Assembly (NCBI RefSeq): GCF_034702125.1
Contig: NC_085868.1
Location: 21,294,841-21,358,840 of the forward strand
Direction: 5' to 3'
DNA: 64,000 nt
Source: Engraulis encrasicolus
Taxonomy: Eukaryota > Chordata > Actinopteri > Clupeiformes > Engraulidae
Position 1 is the first letter of the stretch; every line of letters begins with the position of its first letter. Positions 45,701 to 58,500 of this stretch are shown here, in pieces. Position numbers and translations under genes: made by a program. The notes below the pieces were generated by a model. That model was not told the DNA's origin, ran no database searches, and saw only the letters and a list, made by a program, of their open reading frames with translations.

Positions 45701-47789
45701 GTGCTGGTACCAAGCAGTCACACTTGGATGAAGAATGCATAAACTGTCAAAATGTACTAGCTAATGCATACAAAATGTAAATTTTCGTTCTCTCTACTAA
45801 GGTGCCCGTATGCAGAAGACCGCTACCTGACCACTGTGGTGCCAGTTGATGCCTCCTCTAACCTGCAATACCCGACGCATCACAAGCGATTCATAGTCAA
45901 GATGTTCGCTTTTGTGGAGTCCTATGTTCCCGTGCAACAAATGGTAGGTACAGGTGTGTCATGCGCACGTGTGCACAGGGGTGTGGGTAAGATTTGGATC
46001 CATTTCGGTAGTCCGTGTGTGTGTGTGTGCGTGCGTGCGTGCGCGCGTGCGTGCGTGCGTGCAACATCTTGACTTAAAGTGATACTGTACCATTTTTGGA
46101 AATATGTTTATTTTACCTCCAAGCGAGCAGTTAACATTGAGTCCTACGAGACCAGCTGGCGGCTAGCTGGTCTCATTGGACTCAATGTTAATGGCTAGCT
46201 TGGGGTTAAAATTGACACTGCCCTACTCTCAGAACGCTTGAAAGTACAGGAGAAAGGCAAAACTCATTCATTTAACTCAAGGGGAGGTGTAATATGAACT
46301 TTATTTCCAAAAAATGTGCAGCATCACTTTAAATATGCCTTCACTGTTCTGAAATGGACACCCACATTGACTGATTCCTCTTATCAGGTGCATATCCACT
46401 GCAGCACATCCCTCTGCTCCCCCTCTAATGAAGATAGCTGTGAGCAGACATGCGGCAGGAAACGTAAGCATCTCACCACTCAAATGAGTAGGTTTGGCTT
46501 GGAAATGGTGGGGACACTACAATGGCAAATGTTCTGGTTATGCTATTTTTTGCTTTGTGTTTTGTGGAAACAGTGGTTGGGGACAAGCTTAGTACATCTC
46601 AAAGTGTTATGGACATGTCCCCAACCACCCACACCTAAAATGACACCCATGGCACTACATGCATGCATCAAAGGCATGACGGCTTTAAACAAAAGAAGGC
46701 TTGATTGCTTTAACACGTGACATAAGGTTTTACTATACTAAAAAGTGATTGTGTATTCTCTTGCTTGACAGGTCGATCACTCAACGTTGTAGAGGACTCT
46801 CAGGAACAACAACAACAAGTGGTGTCTAGCGGTGAGGTCATCATTGTGGAGGGGGGCTGGTCAGCCCTCAATCAGAGCCAAACAGAGGAAGCGGTGCATG
46901 AAGCAGTGCACAGCAAGCTACAACAGCAACCCAGTGAGTAGAATCCAAGATTGTCTTAGTACAGTAAGATGATTCAAACTCTGCCCACCCAATTCAAAGG
47001 CGTGTGCTCAAGTTTGGTCTCCTAAGGGGGTGTTGTCCCCTCCTTCTTCTTTCTGTGGAATTTGGTGACGGCTTGTATAAGATATGCGCTACTGCCATCT
47101 ATCTTGCCAAGGGAACTCTGTTTAATCTCAACCCTAAAGCATCCAGGTCTCCTAACCAAAGTTCTCCTAAAGGGGCGTTCATATGACATCACACGGATCC
47201 AGGAAAAGTCAGAGCCTTAAGTATCTTACTCTCCTAGAAGATGTTTGGTACAATTTGTGGTCATGTTCAGTGTTGCCAGATTGGGCAGTTGCCCAACCAA
47301 TTGGGCTGCTTAGGATGGCAGTCTGCGGGTAAAAAACATTGTGAAAGGAATTTGGGTGTGTTTTTCTGCAGATTTATGGCCATAGAAATCAATAACATTG
47401 AGTTGAAATTGGGCAGGATTTAGTGCTTCCCAGTGGGTTTTGAGCATTTTTTTTTAGGCTGGAAATCCGTCTCATCTGGTAAACCTGGTCATGTTAACCT
47501 TGTTTTTAAGAATGTCTTCAGTTGCCCCTTTAAACATTTGAAACGAGTGATTAGTCACTTGGGGTTGACTTTAGCATATTTAAAGGGGGCAATCAAAGAG
47601 ACTGACTTTGTTTGGTCCCTTTTTAATTTGCCAAAAGACTGACTGTTGAAATTGTTTTTGATTTCAGGTTGGACGCTAAGTAGTGTTGGACTGCTGGGTG
47701 TGATCACGCTGTGTGTGTTGAGCATCTCTGGCCTGGCCGCAGTCGCCATCAGCAGGTGGAAACCACGGTTACACGCTGTACAGGTGTAA
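40997..47789 (+). CDS. Zona pellucida (egg-coat) glycoprotein with trefoil domain, ZP4/ZPB-like
   Basis: Nine exons: 40997-41357, 42410-42597, 43102-43199, 44227-44384, 45100-45289, 45802-45943, 46388-46463, 46772-46933, 47668-47789 (TAA); 498 codons, all phases consistent. The start was chosen because [20 protein letters not shown] reads as a signal peptide; an upstream in-frame ATG at 40943 would bury it. Then come a Gln-rich stretch (about 23-65), a P-type trefoil with six Cys (about 83-117, [11 protein letters not shown]...CLEINCC...CFYG), a ZP domain (from about 121), the furin-type site RKRR (403-406, formed across the exon junction), and a membrane segment ([20 protein letters not shown], about 467-486) with a short tail. 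The trefoil plus ZP layout is that of the ZP1/ZP4 (ZPB) group of vertebrate egg envelopes; a membrane anchor suggests an ovarian rather than secreted liver form (inference). Exact orthology not decided. Confidence 0.88.
41358..42409 (+). other. ZP-gene intron, nothing recognised
   Basis: AT-rich, with several GGCCTA words; no exon, microsatellite or clear mobile element seen. Confidence 0.5.
42642..42712. repeat. (AAT)n(ATT)n palindromic microsatellite
   Basis: About 16 AAT units run directly into about 8 ATT units, starting about 45 bp after the exon 42410-42597 donor. The two halves are complementary and can fold as a hairpin. Confidence 0.9.
43932..44191. mobile_element. MITE, TTTAAAGGTGCACTGTGTAG ends
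   Basis: Same family as 22016-22377: shared AAATTTGATCTTTCCATGAA and AATAAACAACTGAAGATATT, right end TACAGTGCAGTACCTTTTAA. It ends about 35 bp before the exon 44227-44384 acceptor. Confidence 0.75.
44402..44575 (-). mobile_element. tRNA-derived SINE next to a ZP-gene donor
   Basis: Minus-strand copy (GAATCGAACCCGGATCG is the inverted B box). A target duplication CAGTTCACCGTTTTT / CAGTTCACAGTTTTT (44387-44401 and 44576-44590, 14 of 15 identical) places the insertion 3 bp beyond the GT of exon 44227-44384. Confidence 0.8.
45327..45590. repeat. TATCG-rich interspersed repeat
   Basis: GAATCGTATCGTATCGTATC and TGGCCCCTGCCCAATGC...CATAACATAATAGAGGTGG match segments of 6010-7045. Old copy in the intron after exon 45100-45289. 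Confidence 0.6.
46074..46333. mobile_element. MITE, TTAAAGTGATACTG ends
   Basis: TTAAAGTGATACTGTACC...TTTGGAAATA at 46074 is inverted as TATTTCC...GCAGCATCACTTTAA at 46303-46332. An internal hairpin (AACATTGAGTCC...GGACTCAATGTT) is also present. Non-coding. Confidence 0.75.
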
Positions 47790-47822
47790 TACAACACTGC
47801 ACGACAAAGGACTATTCTATTT

Positions 47823-47828
47823 AATAAA
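47823..47828 (+). terminator. Poly(A) signal of the ZP gene
   Basis: AATAAA 34 bp after the TAA, giving a very short 3' UTR. Confidence 0.7.
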
Positions 47829-48149
47829 GGACTATACTGTACAGCTACATCATGCCTGCCTCTCCGTGGTGCTCCATTTTATGATTCATCAAATCAATTT
47901 CTTGATAATCAATTTTCGGGTGACATAAATATGTGGAGTGCACATTACTGTACTTTGTAAAGTTGAGATTTCATGGGGGGGTTGGGGGGTGTTGTGGGCT
48001 TTGGAAGATTATGTGCCATGACTTTGAAAAAAAAGTTTTCACATGGAAAGTGGACAATCGCAAGCAAAGTATTTTCGATATGGGATCAGGACCCTCTTTC
48101 TCCACAACATCGTTGCTAACCAGAAAATTGCATTGTATTTAAGTAAACT

Positions 48150-48305
48150 GCTAACTTGGTTAGCAACACGATACTGTCGAGAAACATACTCCGGGTTCGA
48201 ATCTGACCTGGGTAATTTCCCCAGCCCTGCCCCATCTCCTCTCCCACTTTGTGTCCTGTAACCACCTTCACTGTCCAATCCAGTAAAGGCAAAGGCCAAA
48301 AACTA
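48150..48305 (+). mobile_element. tRNA-derived SINE
   Basis: CCGGGTTCGAATCTGACC (B box) and the tail TGTCCTGTAACCACCTTCAC; same family as 1693-1830. It lies between the convergent ZP and tmem237 3' ends. Confidence 0.7.
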
Positions 48306-48542
48306 CTTACACATAAAGTACTCTACTTTCTCTGGGTTAAAGAAATGAATGAAGTAGGGAAAGGTCCCCACTCATCTGTTGAAGGTGCAGGATTTAGGAG
48401 AGTTCTAACATAAAGGAGACAATCCGCACACTTCAGGTATTTTCTTGTGCAAAGTACCCTTTTCCTTTTTTATGTAAAAGACGTGCATGTTTAAAAAAAC
48501 AAAAAAAATCTGCAAACTGATTGACTGTACAGACTTTTCAAA

Positions 48543-48548
48543 TTTATT
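48543..48548 (-). terminator. Poly(A) signal of tmem237
   Basis: TTTATT on plus reads AATAAA on minus, 111 bp past the tmem237 stop. Confidence 0.6.
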
Positions 48549-48658
48549 TGGTCTTGATCTCTCAAAACATGTGTATATACAGGGGCCATACAAAAATATT
48601 TACAGAATATGTGATAGAAAAATAAGCTCCAGTAGGTGTAGGACTCCCCCTGGTGGCG

Positions 48659-50399
48659 TCAGGCAGGCATGTCTCCCTTCTCAATCGCTTTGGGGTACTC
48701 CACTTCCATCGACAACAGGAACTCTGAAGACAAAAAAAAAGTCACTCTTGATTTTAAACAAGTTCACTTTTTGGAATGCTTTACAGCCTATGAAAACCAA
48801 AAACCTCTCAGCCTCTGAAGCACATAAAAACATGAAATGAGTTGCATTTAATGTGTTCATCCAGCTCCATCGTTTTTTAATTAAAAAATCTCATGAGCCT
48901 GCATGCTGTGTCCATGTCCCACACAGTCTGATTTCTGTAGATATATGGCTGGAGGGGCCATTGGAGCTGATTGTACACAGGGCACACAATTTGCTGCTAC
49001 GCCCCTGAGCGCCTAGGCAGTGGTCGAGTTGTAAAATCAAACCAGTACAAGGGGGATGGTCAGAGACGGATTCTGATTATTGGGGTTTCTCCCCCGAGAA
49101 CATTTTGAAAATACAGTTGTTAAAAGTACAGTGTGAATGTATAGCTTATAAATGAATATAGATCAATGGTTTTAGAGGGGGATGATTTTTGACCATTTTT
49201 ATTGAAGGGGGCAACTCGTGGTATGTAGCCTCCAGCATCAATGGGTTATGTGGGGGATGAATTTAAGAGAGCAGCGTGGTTGTCTTACCCTCTGTGTAGT
49301 CTGTCTCCGGCCCAGTTGCGATGAGGGCCCAGGCCAGGCCCACCATGAGGGTCACGGCCAGGTTCACCACCACCCAGGGGTACAGCACATCGCGCTCCGA
49401 ACCTGGGGGCCTGTGGGCGAGGAAACACTGACTCATCATAATTTAATGTACTGTATTGGCCCAAATACATATAACAAGCCCCCCCCCCAAGCATTTTTTT
49501 TAGAACAAAAAACTTGTCTCGTACGTGGGTTTACTGTTTGTAAACAATCCCTGGCTGCGCACTGTTCAACCTCTGGTTGTTGGTAACTGCTTCGGTCAAA
49601 AAATGAGCTAACGTGGTTGGCTGCTTAGCCTTTTTGTCCTATTTGTTCCTCACTATGACAAGAATCACCACTTTCACTTCAATTTTTTCACTTTCACAGA
49701 GATAGCAGCTCACCACGTTAGCCCAAGAGCACCCCCTAATGGACCAAGAGTGAAGAGTAGAGAACAGATTGGAAGTAAAAGGATAAGGACACACTACCCT
49801 AGACTTGTCAGTACCTGAGAGTATTTTTTTTTCTTCAGCCTTTTCTGAGATCCTGGTCATTGAGCTTGTTTACATTTCAAAAAACATCTTGATTTATTCC
49901 CATTATTATTAACATCCAAAAGGTTATGCAACATCAGCAGACAACAAGCAAACAGCGATACCTTTCGGGATAATATTTGGAGTAGGCCTATGTTAAGTTT
50001 TAAAGGTAAACAAAGGCTGTCCCCATTAGAATAGCTCAGATCTCAGAAAGGGCTGAGCCGAAAAATGCAGTATTACCGGGTACTGACAAGTCAAGGGTAG
50101 CGTGCGCAATACAACAGCATATTGAAATTGGCTGAGGTGCTCCTTTAACTTGAGAGGACGAAGTGTTCCTCTGACCAGAGACAGTGTGGAGCAAGCAGAA
50201 GGGTAGAGATTGATGAGAGAGAGAGAGAGAGAGAACCTTGGCCACTAAAATGGGGAAAGCAGCTCAATTCATTGTGGACTTGGCAAAGAGGCAGAAGTTG
50301 ATGTGATGGGGAGAGAGAGCGCAAGAGGGGCACAGAAGATGACAGAGAAAGGGAGTTAGGAGATAGAGAGGAGTTGGCAGAGGGGTAGAGATTGATTCG

Positions 50400-50485
<86 letters not shown>

Positions 50486-53400
50486 TGTGTGGGAGAGAGG
50501 GCAAGAGGGACACAGAAAGTGAGAGAAAGGGAGTTACCATAGAGTGGAGTTGGCGGAGGGGTAGAGATTGATGCGGTCACTGGTCATCTGCTGGCTGAGA
50601 GTCAGGACCAGGGCAGTGAAGTACACTAGAACAAGAAAGACAAATTACATTACATTACATTACATTAAGCACCAGGGCAGCGAAACACACTAGAACAAGA
50701 AAGGCAAATGACATCGCATTACTGTACATTACATTACATTACATTAAGCACCAGGGCAGTGAAGTACACTAGAACAAGAAAGACAAATTACATTACATTA
50801 CATTAAGCACCAGGGCAGTGAAATACACTAGAACAAGAAAGACAAATTACATTGCATTACTGTACATTACATTACATCACATTACATTGCACTCAGCTCA
50901 AGGCAATGAAGTACACTAGAAACTAGAAGAAAAAAAGCATTACATTACATTACACTCAGCCCAAGCTGTTACCCAAAGCAACAGTTACTTGTTTCTGTCT
51001 ATCCACTGTCTCCGCCTGTGTGTGATGTGATTGTGTACACTACTTACACATTGAGGCGATGGCTACAGGGTCCAGCATCATTAGACTCCTCAAGGCAATG
51101 GTGGCCTTGGCCAAGTTCACCCTGAACAAAAACACAACAGCGATTTTATTCATTCATTCATTCATTGGCTAACCCCTTGAGATGTGGCATCTCATTTTCG
51201 AGGGGCTCCTAATGACAATACAATGAAAGAAAAAGAAAAACAGGACGCGAGAGATTATGGTAAAGGCTGGCTGGAGAGAGACAGGGGATCTCGTTGTGCA
51301 CAACTGTCCTACACATGTCTACACTCCCTGCTCTTAACCCTTTTGTAATGAACTGTGACCAACGTGACTGTGACTACGGTCTCAAGTAGAGTTGACTAAA
51401 TGCAATGGATGTACGTCACACTTCTACTACAGTACTACTACTACTACTGCTGCTGCTACTACTAATACTACTGCTACTACTTAGTACTGTTACCACCCCC
51501 TGTCAAAAACTGTCACTCACTGTTACTACTAATACTATTAGTGGTGGCTCAGGTGGTAGAGAAGCCTGTGCGGCAACCAAAAGATTGCAGGTTCATGACC
51601 TGCTCTGCCTGGCTGACCCCATCGATGGGTCCTTGAGCAAGATACTTAACCCCAAGTTGCCCCTGGTGGCAGGGTGGTACCCTGCATGGCAGGCAGCCAC
51701 TGTCACCAGTGTTTAAATGTGAGTGTGAATGGGTGAATGTGAGGCATACAATGTAAAGCGCTTTGAGTGCTCAAAGAGTTGGAAAGACGCTATATAAATG
51801 CCATCCATTTACCATCATCCTATCAGCGCTTGTTGTCAGCGTTGCTAAGGTACCAATGCAGAAATTTAGAGCAGAAAAATCTTTCCAGATCAATCGCAGA
51901 TGCTTCAAAACCATTGAATGGAATACAATAGAACCACACTGTCCATATAGTATATACTGTACGTCAGTGGTCAGAACTAAAAGTTCCGGATGGGGCAGCT
52001 CCATTATGAGAAAAATCAATATCACAATTTTTTTAAGACAATATTTCTTTTAAAGACAAATAATTGTGCTAAACAATTCACAATCTTCCCTCCCTTCAGC
52101 AGTATGAGTGGAGGGCCATGGAGAAACACACAGTCGTATTCTGCATGAGTGCTGGGTAGCAAGTCTCTGTGCTCGCAATGGCTCAAGTGAAGGGGAATGT
52201 ATTGTGCTTAGCGTAGCCTACCTTTTGGCAGTAGACAAATGACAAAAAAATATTGTTTCAACTCAATATTATGAAATGTGATACTGTCTGACAGAAATAT
52301 TGATATCACAATATGAATTTGATATATTGCAATGCCCAGGCCTAGTTCAGCATTACCTGTCAAAAGCTGCCACGGTGCTCAGTGCTAGCAGCAGGTAGAG
52401 TAGGGACTGCGAGGGGTAGGCCAGGGTGTGGTACTGCTGCAGCAGGTTGCCCATGGTGCTGAACTCCTCTCCAGTCAGGACGTAGATCACGATGATGTTC
52501 CACACCGCATAGCCGGCCAGGAAGCCGTGGGCAAATACGCCTATCGCCCTGGGGTTACAGAAACAAACACAACAGAGCAAACGTTATGCTTTTTTTAAAT
52601 GATCTTTTAAAAATATATATATTTTTGGGATTTTTATACCTTTATTTCTGACAGGACAGTGGAGGGGAGATACAGTATATCACGAAAGTGAATACACCCC
52701 TCACAGTTTTTGCAGATTTTTGATATCTTTTCATAGGAAAGCATTACAGAAATTGCACTTAGACACAATGATTAGTGGCCTTTTAACAACTTATGTAACC
52801 GCTTAAATCTCTTGTTCACTCAGAAAAAAACAAAATACAGCCATTAATGTTTGAACATGTACTCACAAAAGTGAGTACACCCCAGATTAAAATCCGGTAG
52901 AGAAGGGGCTGTGGGATTGCATTCAAATCTCACACCAATCTATTTAAGCCAGATGCAGACTCAAAATGTAAAAGTTAAATGCAAAGAAAGGTTGAAACGC
53001 ACACTGATGACCTCCCTTTTCATCCCTTTTCATTTCGTTTCATTTCAAGACGATTCGAGCAAACACAGCCCCTTCTCTATCGGATTTTCATCTGGAGTGT
53101 ACTCACTTTTGTGAGTTCAAACATGTTCAAACATTAATGGCTGTATTTAGTTTTCTTTCTGCATGCTACAATGCTACACGGATCCATTGACTTTCACTAG
53201 CTTAGCGACATATTCCCTCTTTTAACTTGTCTTAAAGCAAGACGGCTTACATGAAAAATAAGACACTTTACCACCTTTATAAACTCCAGCCAACGATTTT
53301 AACTGTATTAAGCCCCAAAATAGTGGCATACCCCTTTAAGCGATTAGATATGTTGTTAAAAGGTCACTAATCATTGTGTCAAAGTGAAATTTCTGTAATG

Positions 53401-55276
53401 CTTTCCTATGAAAAGATATACTCACAAATCTGCAAAAACTGTGAGGGGTGTACTCACTTTCGTGATATACTGTAGGAAACGAGTGGGGAGAGAGAGCTGG
53501 GGAAAGATCGGCAAATGAATCGGGCTGGAATTGAATCCGGGTCGCCGGAGCAGTAACCCAGTGACCTACCTGGGCCACGGCAGGGCCACAAACCATTATG
53601 CTTGTCTGGGGTCTGGTTTAGCAGTTTAGTAATGGTGGTGCATTACGAACAAATGTCATGACTCAAACGTCAGGGACTGGGTAAGATCTGATCCAATCAT
53701 TTCAAACATGAACTGAGTTCCACCCTTTCCACCTGGATTGGTGTTCAACTATCACTGTACCCAGAATTCTACACACAACAGGTGGGTAATTCCAACTAGA
53801 TTGCATTCTCGCAGAAAATGCTGGAAGCGGCCTTGCCTTTTGGGGCACAGCTGAGCAGTTTTGTTTTTGATATCTCTATACCTAAATTAAAAACAAACTA
53901 CTATTGAGAAAACAAAGCTAAAAGAAATGTGAGAAAAATCCATCCACCCAGTCAGAAGTGATGGGCCAAACAATTCAGCCATCTTGGATTATGCCATCTT
54001 GAAAGTGTTGTAGCTCCGTGTTTTGGGACATTCATGCTATTTTAAGTTGGCTAAGGAACACTACATATGATATAAATTTGAAAATCAACATGGGTCCGAG
54101 TGGGATTCGAACTCACAACCTCCATATCTCTAATCCAGCACCTTTGCCATTGATACTAAATGACATACATGCTATTTTAAGTTGGCTAAGGAACACTGCA
54201 TATGATATAATTTTGAAAATCAACATGGGTCCAAGTGGGATTACAACTCACAACCTCCATATATCTAATACAGCACCTTTGCCATTGATACAAAATTACA
54301 TACATGCTATTTTAAGTTGGCTAAGGAACACTGCATATGGTATAATTTTGAAAATCAACATGGGTCCGACTTGCAATGTAGGGTTAGATGCATCAAGGAC
54401 ATCAGCCATGACACCAGAACAATACACACAGCAGTAGAATACAGACTTTGAAAGGTTTATAATTCAATGCAATCCAATCATGCTGCTAGGATAAAAAAAA
54501 AACTTTTAATGCAAAGGTATTTGTTATTGATAGAATACAATTAGAAAACATTGTAATTAAAGTCATTTTAAAAAATCGGTCTGCATGGTTGTTTTGGGCA
54601 AGTGCATGTACTGTATACATTTCAAAAGGTGAAATCATCTGCTGAAAAATACAAGAGCTTAAAATATCATGTCCCTTTCAAAATGCTTTCAAACAGACAC
54701 ACACAAACACAGACACAGAGACAAACAAACACACACACACACCTGAATCCACTGTGCACTTTGAGAGAGACATCTTTGGTGGTCCAATTAGACTGCATGT
54801 CCATGAAGTTTGTGTCTAGTTGATCACTGATAGTCCGCCTGTCTATTCGATCAGCTGCCTGAAACCGCCCTAGACACACAGACACACACACGCACACACA
54901 CTTATTGATTGAACATTTATTACACTGTAAAACATTGGAGATCCCTCACAGCCTTGCTAGTTGTCGCACATACACACAAACACAGACACACACACACACA
55001 AACAAACACACACATACACACAAACACAGACACACACACACACAAACAAACACACACATGCAGTTGAATCCTTTCTTTCAGGACAAGAAAAATAGGCAAC
55101 AGAGCAGACAAACTCACTGCCTCTCTCCACGAACACCTTCCCCATGGGCTGGCTCTGCCCCACGGGGGCGTTGAAGAGGGAGTGCTGTGGCACGGGAGAC
55201 TGGGGGTCGGAGATGATGTCATCCTCCTCCACGTCCAGATCATTCACATACTGCGTCTCCACCACCTTCGACTTCC

Positions 55277-55352
<76 letters not shown>

Positions 55353-55467
55353 AACGGTGTCCACTTGAATTAATTCAAGCCCCATAACTTCCTGGCCTTG
55401 GGCCTCTGTGGTTCTCTGGATTATTTAAAATGCTCTGAGACTGAATGAACAATTAACTAAAATGAAG

Positions 55468-55501
<34 letters not shown>

Positions 55502-58500
55502 AAGAGACAGAGAGAGAAACTGATAGGTAGACAAGTTCTGCACACAGATTGGCCTGAAAGAATAACCAAGACCTTACCAAACTTGCTGTGAGGGCCAAAC
55601 ATTTGTCAAAGCTTGCAGTTCACATCAAAGCAGCTGAAATAAAGCTGCCTTAATGGAGGGAATGGGTTCAATTAATACCACTCAATACTCTTATGTACAT
55701 TTGTAAGTTTGTTAGACTGACTTGTTTAAAGTAGCCTAGAGATGAACACTAGAGAGACAGAGATCAAAGTCAAACTCACTTCTTCTTCCTGGATTTGCGT
55801 GGTGCCTCCTCTCCGTCCGTCCCCTGTTCCAACGCCTCTCCATTCACCAGCTCAGCGTGATCTCCCTCCATGTCTGAAGACACAAAAAGTCGTGAACGGA
55901 TTTGGATGACAATTTGTCGAGTTGTTGGAAATGACAAAAGGAAGAAGAGATTCAATTTTGGTGGTGATGCTGATCATGATGCGGATTCAGGATTTTTTCT
56001 AAAGGTTTTACACCATTGCGGGATAGGGCGAGTTTTGGAAATTCCAGTTTCTAACGCCACAAAAAGAAGGCAGAAAGTCTTGAAAAAAATAGGGTGTAAG
56101 ATAGTCAAATGTCAAACAGCTTCCTTGGCGGAGGTCTGCACTCTCTGAGTGAATTTCTAGTTTTTTAATGACACAGACAGAGAAACAATATACGCATGAA
56201 CAGCCATCCGGGTACTTTGCTTGTAAATGTGTGTTATGCCCCTTTATGGGGGAAATCAAACCGAATGTCTCATTAACTTACATGCTACATCGGCTAACCT
56301 AAATGGACACAGTCCATGCTTCATCCATGGCTGTTTGACCCTATTATTTGAATAGCCGGCAACACAACATGTTTTCGGCATGTTGAGCGTGAACAGCGCT
56401 AGTCTACAGGTCCTTGTCTTTCATTTATTCTTTCCCAACACCACCAATTGACTTGCATTGGCTTTCTCCCCAATGTTTTCCCCCAAAACGCACATGGAAC
56501 ACGTCACGCAATTCATGCGTATTGCACTGGGCGACACCAGAGAGGGGGAGGCGTCATCACGAAACCCCGCCCCATCATGAAATTCTACCCACGAATTACA
56601 TTGCGGAAATCGCTATAAACATGTTAAAATATTAATAAACATATTTCAAAACTTTTCAATGTTACTCATTACATTATTATGATGTTGTAATAATAACATT
56701 ACAATAGCTGTTTTTTGACAGCTATAAGCGTTTTTCGGACAATTTTTGCCGGGTGCAGGGCCACCGCAAAAGGGGCAGGACGTCCGAGGGGGCTGTCGCC
56801 TGGGCTGCAACTCATTGCAGGATCGTCACTGTAATGTCCCGTAAATAATGGCCTTCCGACAACTGCTGGTCCGAGTTCATGTAGTTTATTTATCTTCATA
56901 CATAGATCTGGTACCACCGTAAGGAATTGGTTGCCTTTTACGGGTGCATTAGGCTCTTACTGCTCTTAGAATGTTCAAATCACAACAGCGGCAACAAAGA
57001 AAACAACAGAATTATAGAACCAAACAATAGAACAAAACAATTATAGAACCAGGGCTACTGGGTTCTTTACACTCCCACCAAATTATAAGTTTTAAAGGGT
57101 GAGAGACAAACTTTAAAACATAATTTCAATGACAAAAATACAAAGATATAACAGTAACAAATTTTTTATTTTTTTTTTTGGTAGCCTTTCTTTCTTTTGC
57201 TGGCTTCGTTGTGGTTTTTTTTTTTTTTTTGGAAGCCTTCCTTTTTTTCTGGCTTTGTTGTTTTCTTTTTCTTTTCCTTTTTTTTTTTTGGAAGCCTTTT
57301 TCTCTCTTTTTGCTGGCTCCATTTTTTTGCAATGATCAAAGTGTTCGAGTTCTTCTTTCTTATCAGTGTGTGTGTTTGTAAGGGCAGCGATCCGCCTCAC
57401 CCTTGTCGAATTGCAAGTCCAGTAGTACATTTCTGGGCTTGCTCTCTCCTGTGTGTGTGGTAGGCAACAGGCCATTGCAGTCAGTGTGCTGTGTATTGTC
57501 AGGTGCATGCCCGTGAGTGTGGCGTCGTCTGAGAAGAAGTGACGCGGCTGAGCTTTAGCTAGGTCAGCTCGCCATCTCTCCCACCGTGGCTTCTCCCACC
57601 GTCTTGCTGGTTGATGTTTTGGTGCAACTTTGACAGTGGAGCAGTCATTCTTGATGTTCCAGTGCATTCCTAGCGGTCTCTCCAATGCTCCACCATTGAC
57701 TGCAAGATTCTTGGCCCTGGTGTTTGTGGCAAGTTCAGTTGCGGGAATGCTCTGCAGATCAGCGTGGTTGTCAGATACAAGTTTGCGCAGATCTTCCTTC
57801 GCACTCAGCTCACGAACCTCTCCTGTGAGACAAATGGCCCTGTCCTCACTGTCGACACTGGCCACCCCATCGTCCACGTAGTCTCTGGTGACGAAGTGTG
57901 ATCCCAGTGGATGCGAAGCTGTCACGATCTTGGAAGCTGCTCTTAGTTGTTGTAGCTTTTCTGACGCTTCTTTATACTTCTTCTGTGCGTTGAATTGTTC
58001 TTGTTCTTTCCTTTCATCCTCTATTTTCTCCCTTCGTTTCTGTTCTTCCACCAGTCTCTCATTTAAGCTTTTCAGTAAATCCTTTGTTACACTTTCACAA
58101 GCTCCTGCTTTCCATTTTACTACATTGTTTATGTCGTCTGTTTTCGTTTTCATTTCATCAAACATGTTCAGAATATCAATTTTTCCTTTCTCTAGTTCTT
58201 CTGAGAGAGCTACCATGCGTTTTTCAGTCATCTCATGCTTAAGTTCTTGTTTGGTAGTACGCGCTGACACCTTCCACTGTTCAAAAAGACTACACAGTTT
58301 CGTTTCTCTTTTGTTTTGTTCTTCTTTACAGTATAGCATTTCTTCAGTAGGAATGTGTTCACGTTCAGAGCGTCTAACTGAGATTAGGCCTACTACATCA
58401 TCATCCTTTGGCATTTCAGCAATTTCAGCAACTTGCCTGATAGCCTTGTCCGTGTCCATCTTGCGTTTTTTGAGATTTTGATCTCCCTTTTCTGTCTGTG

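Noticed and set aside
57888..58447. Plus-strand 197-codon ORF opposite the deleted BEL/Pao ORF
   Set aside because: It mirrors the coiled-coil coding strand; Ser/Phe-rich composition is a shadow effect.
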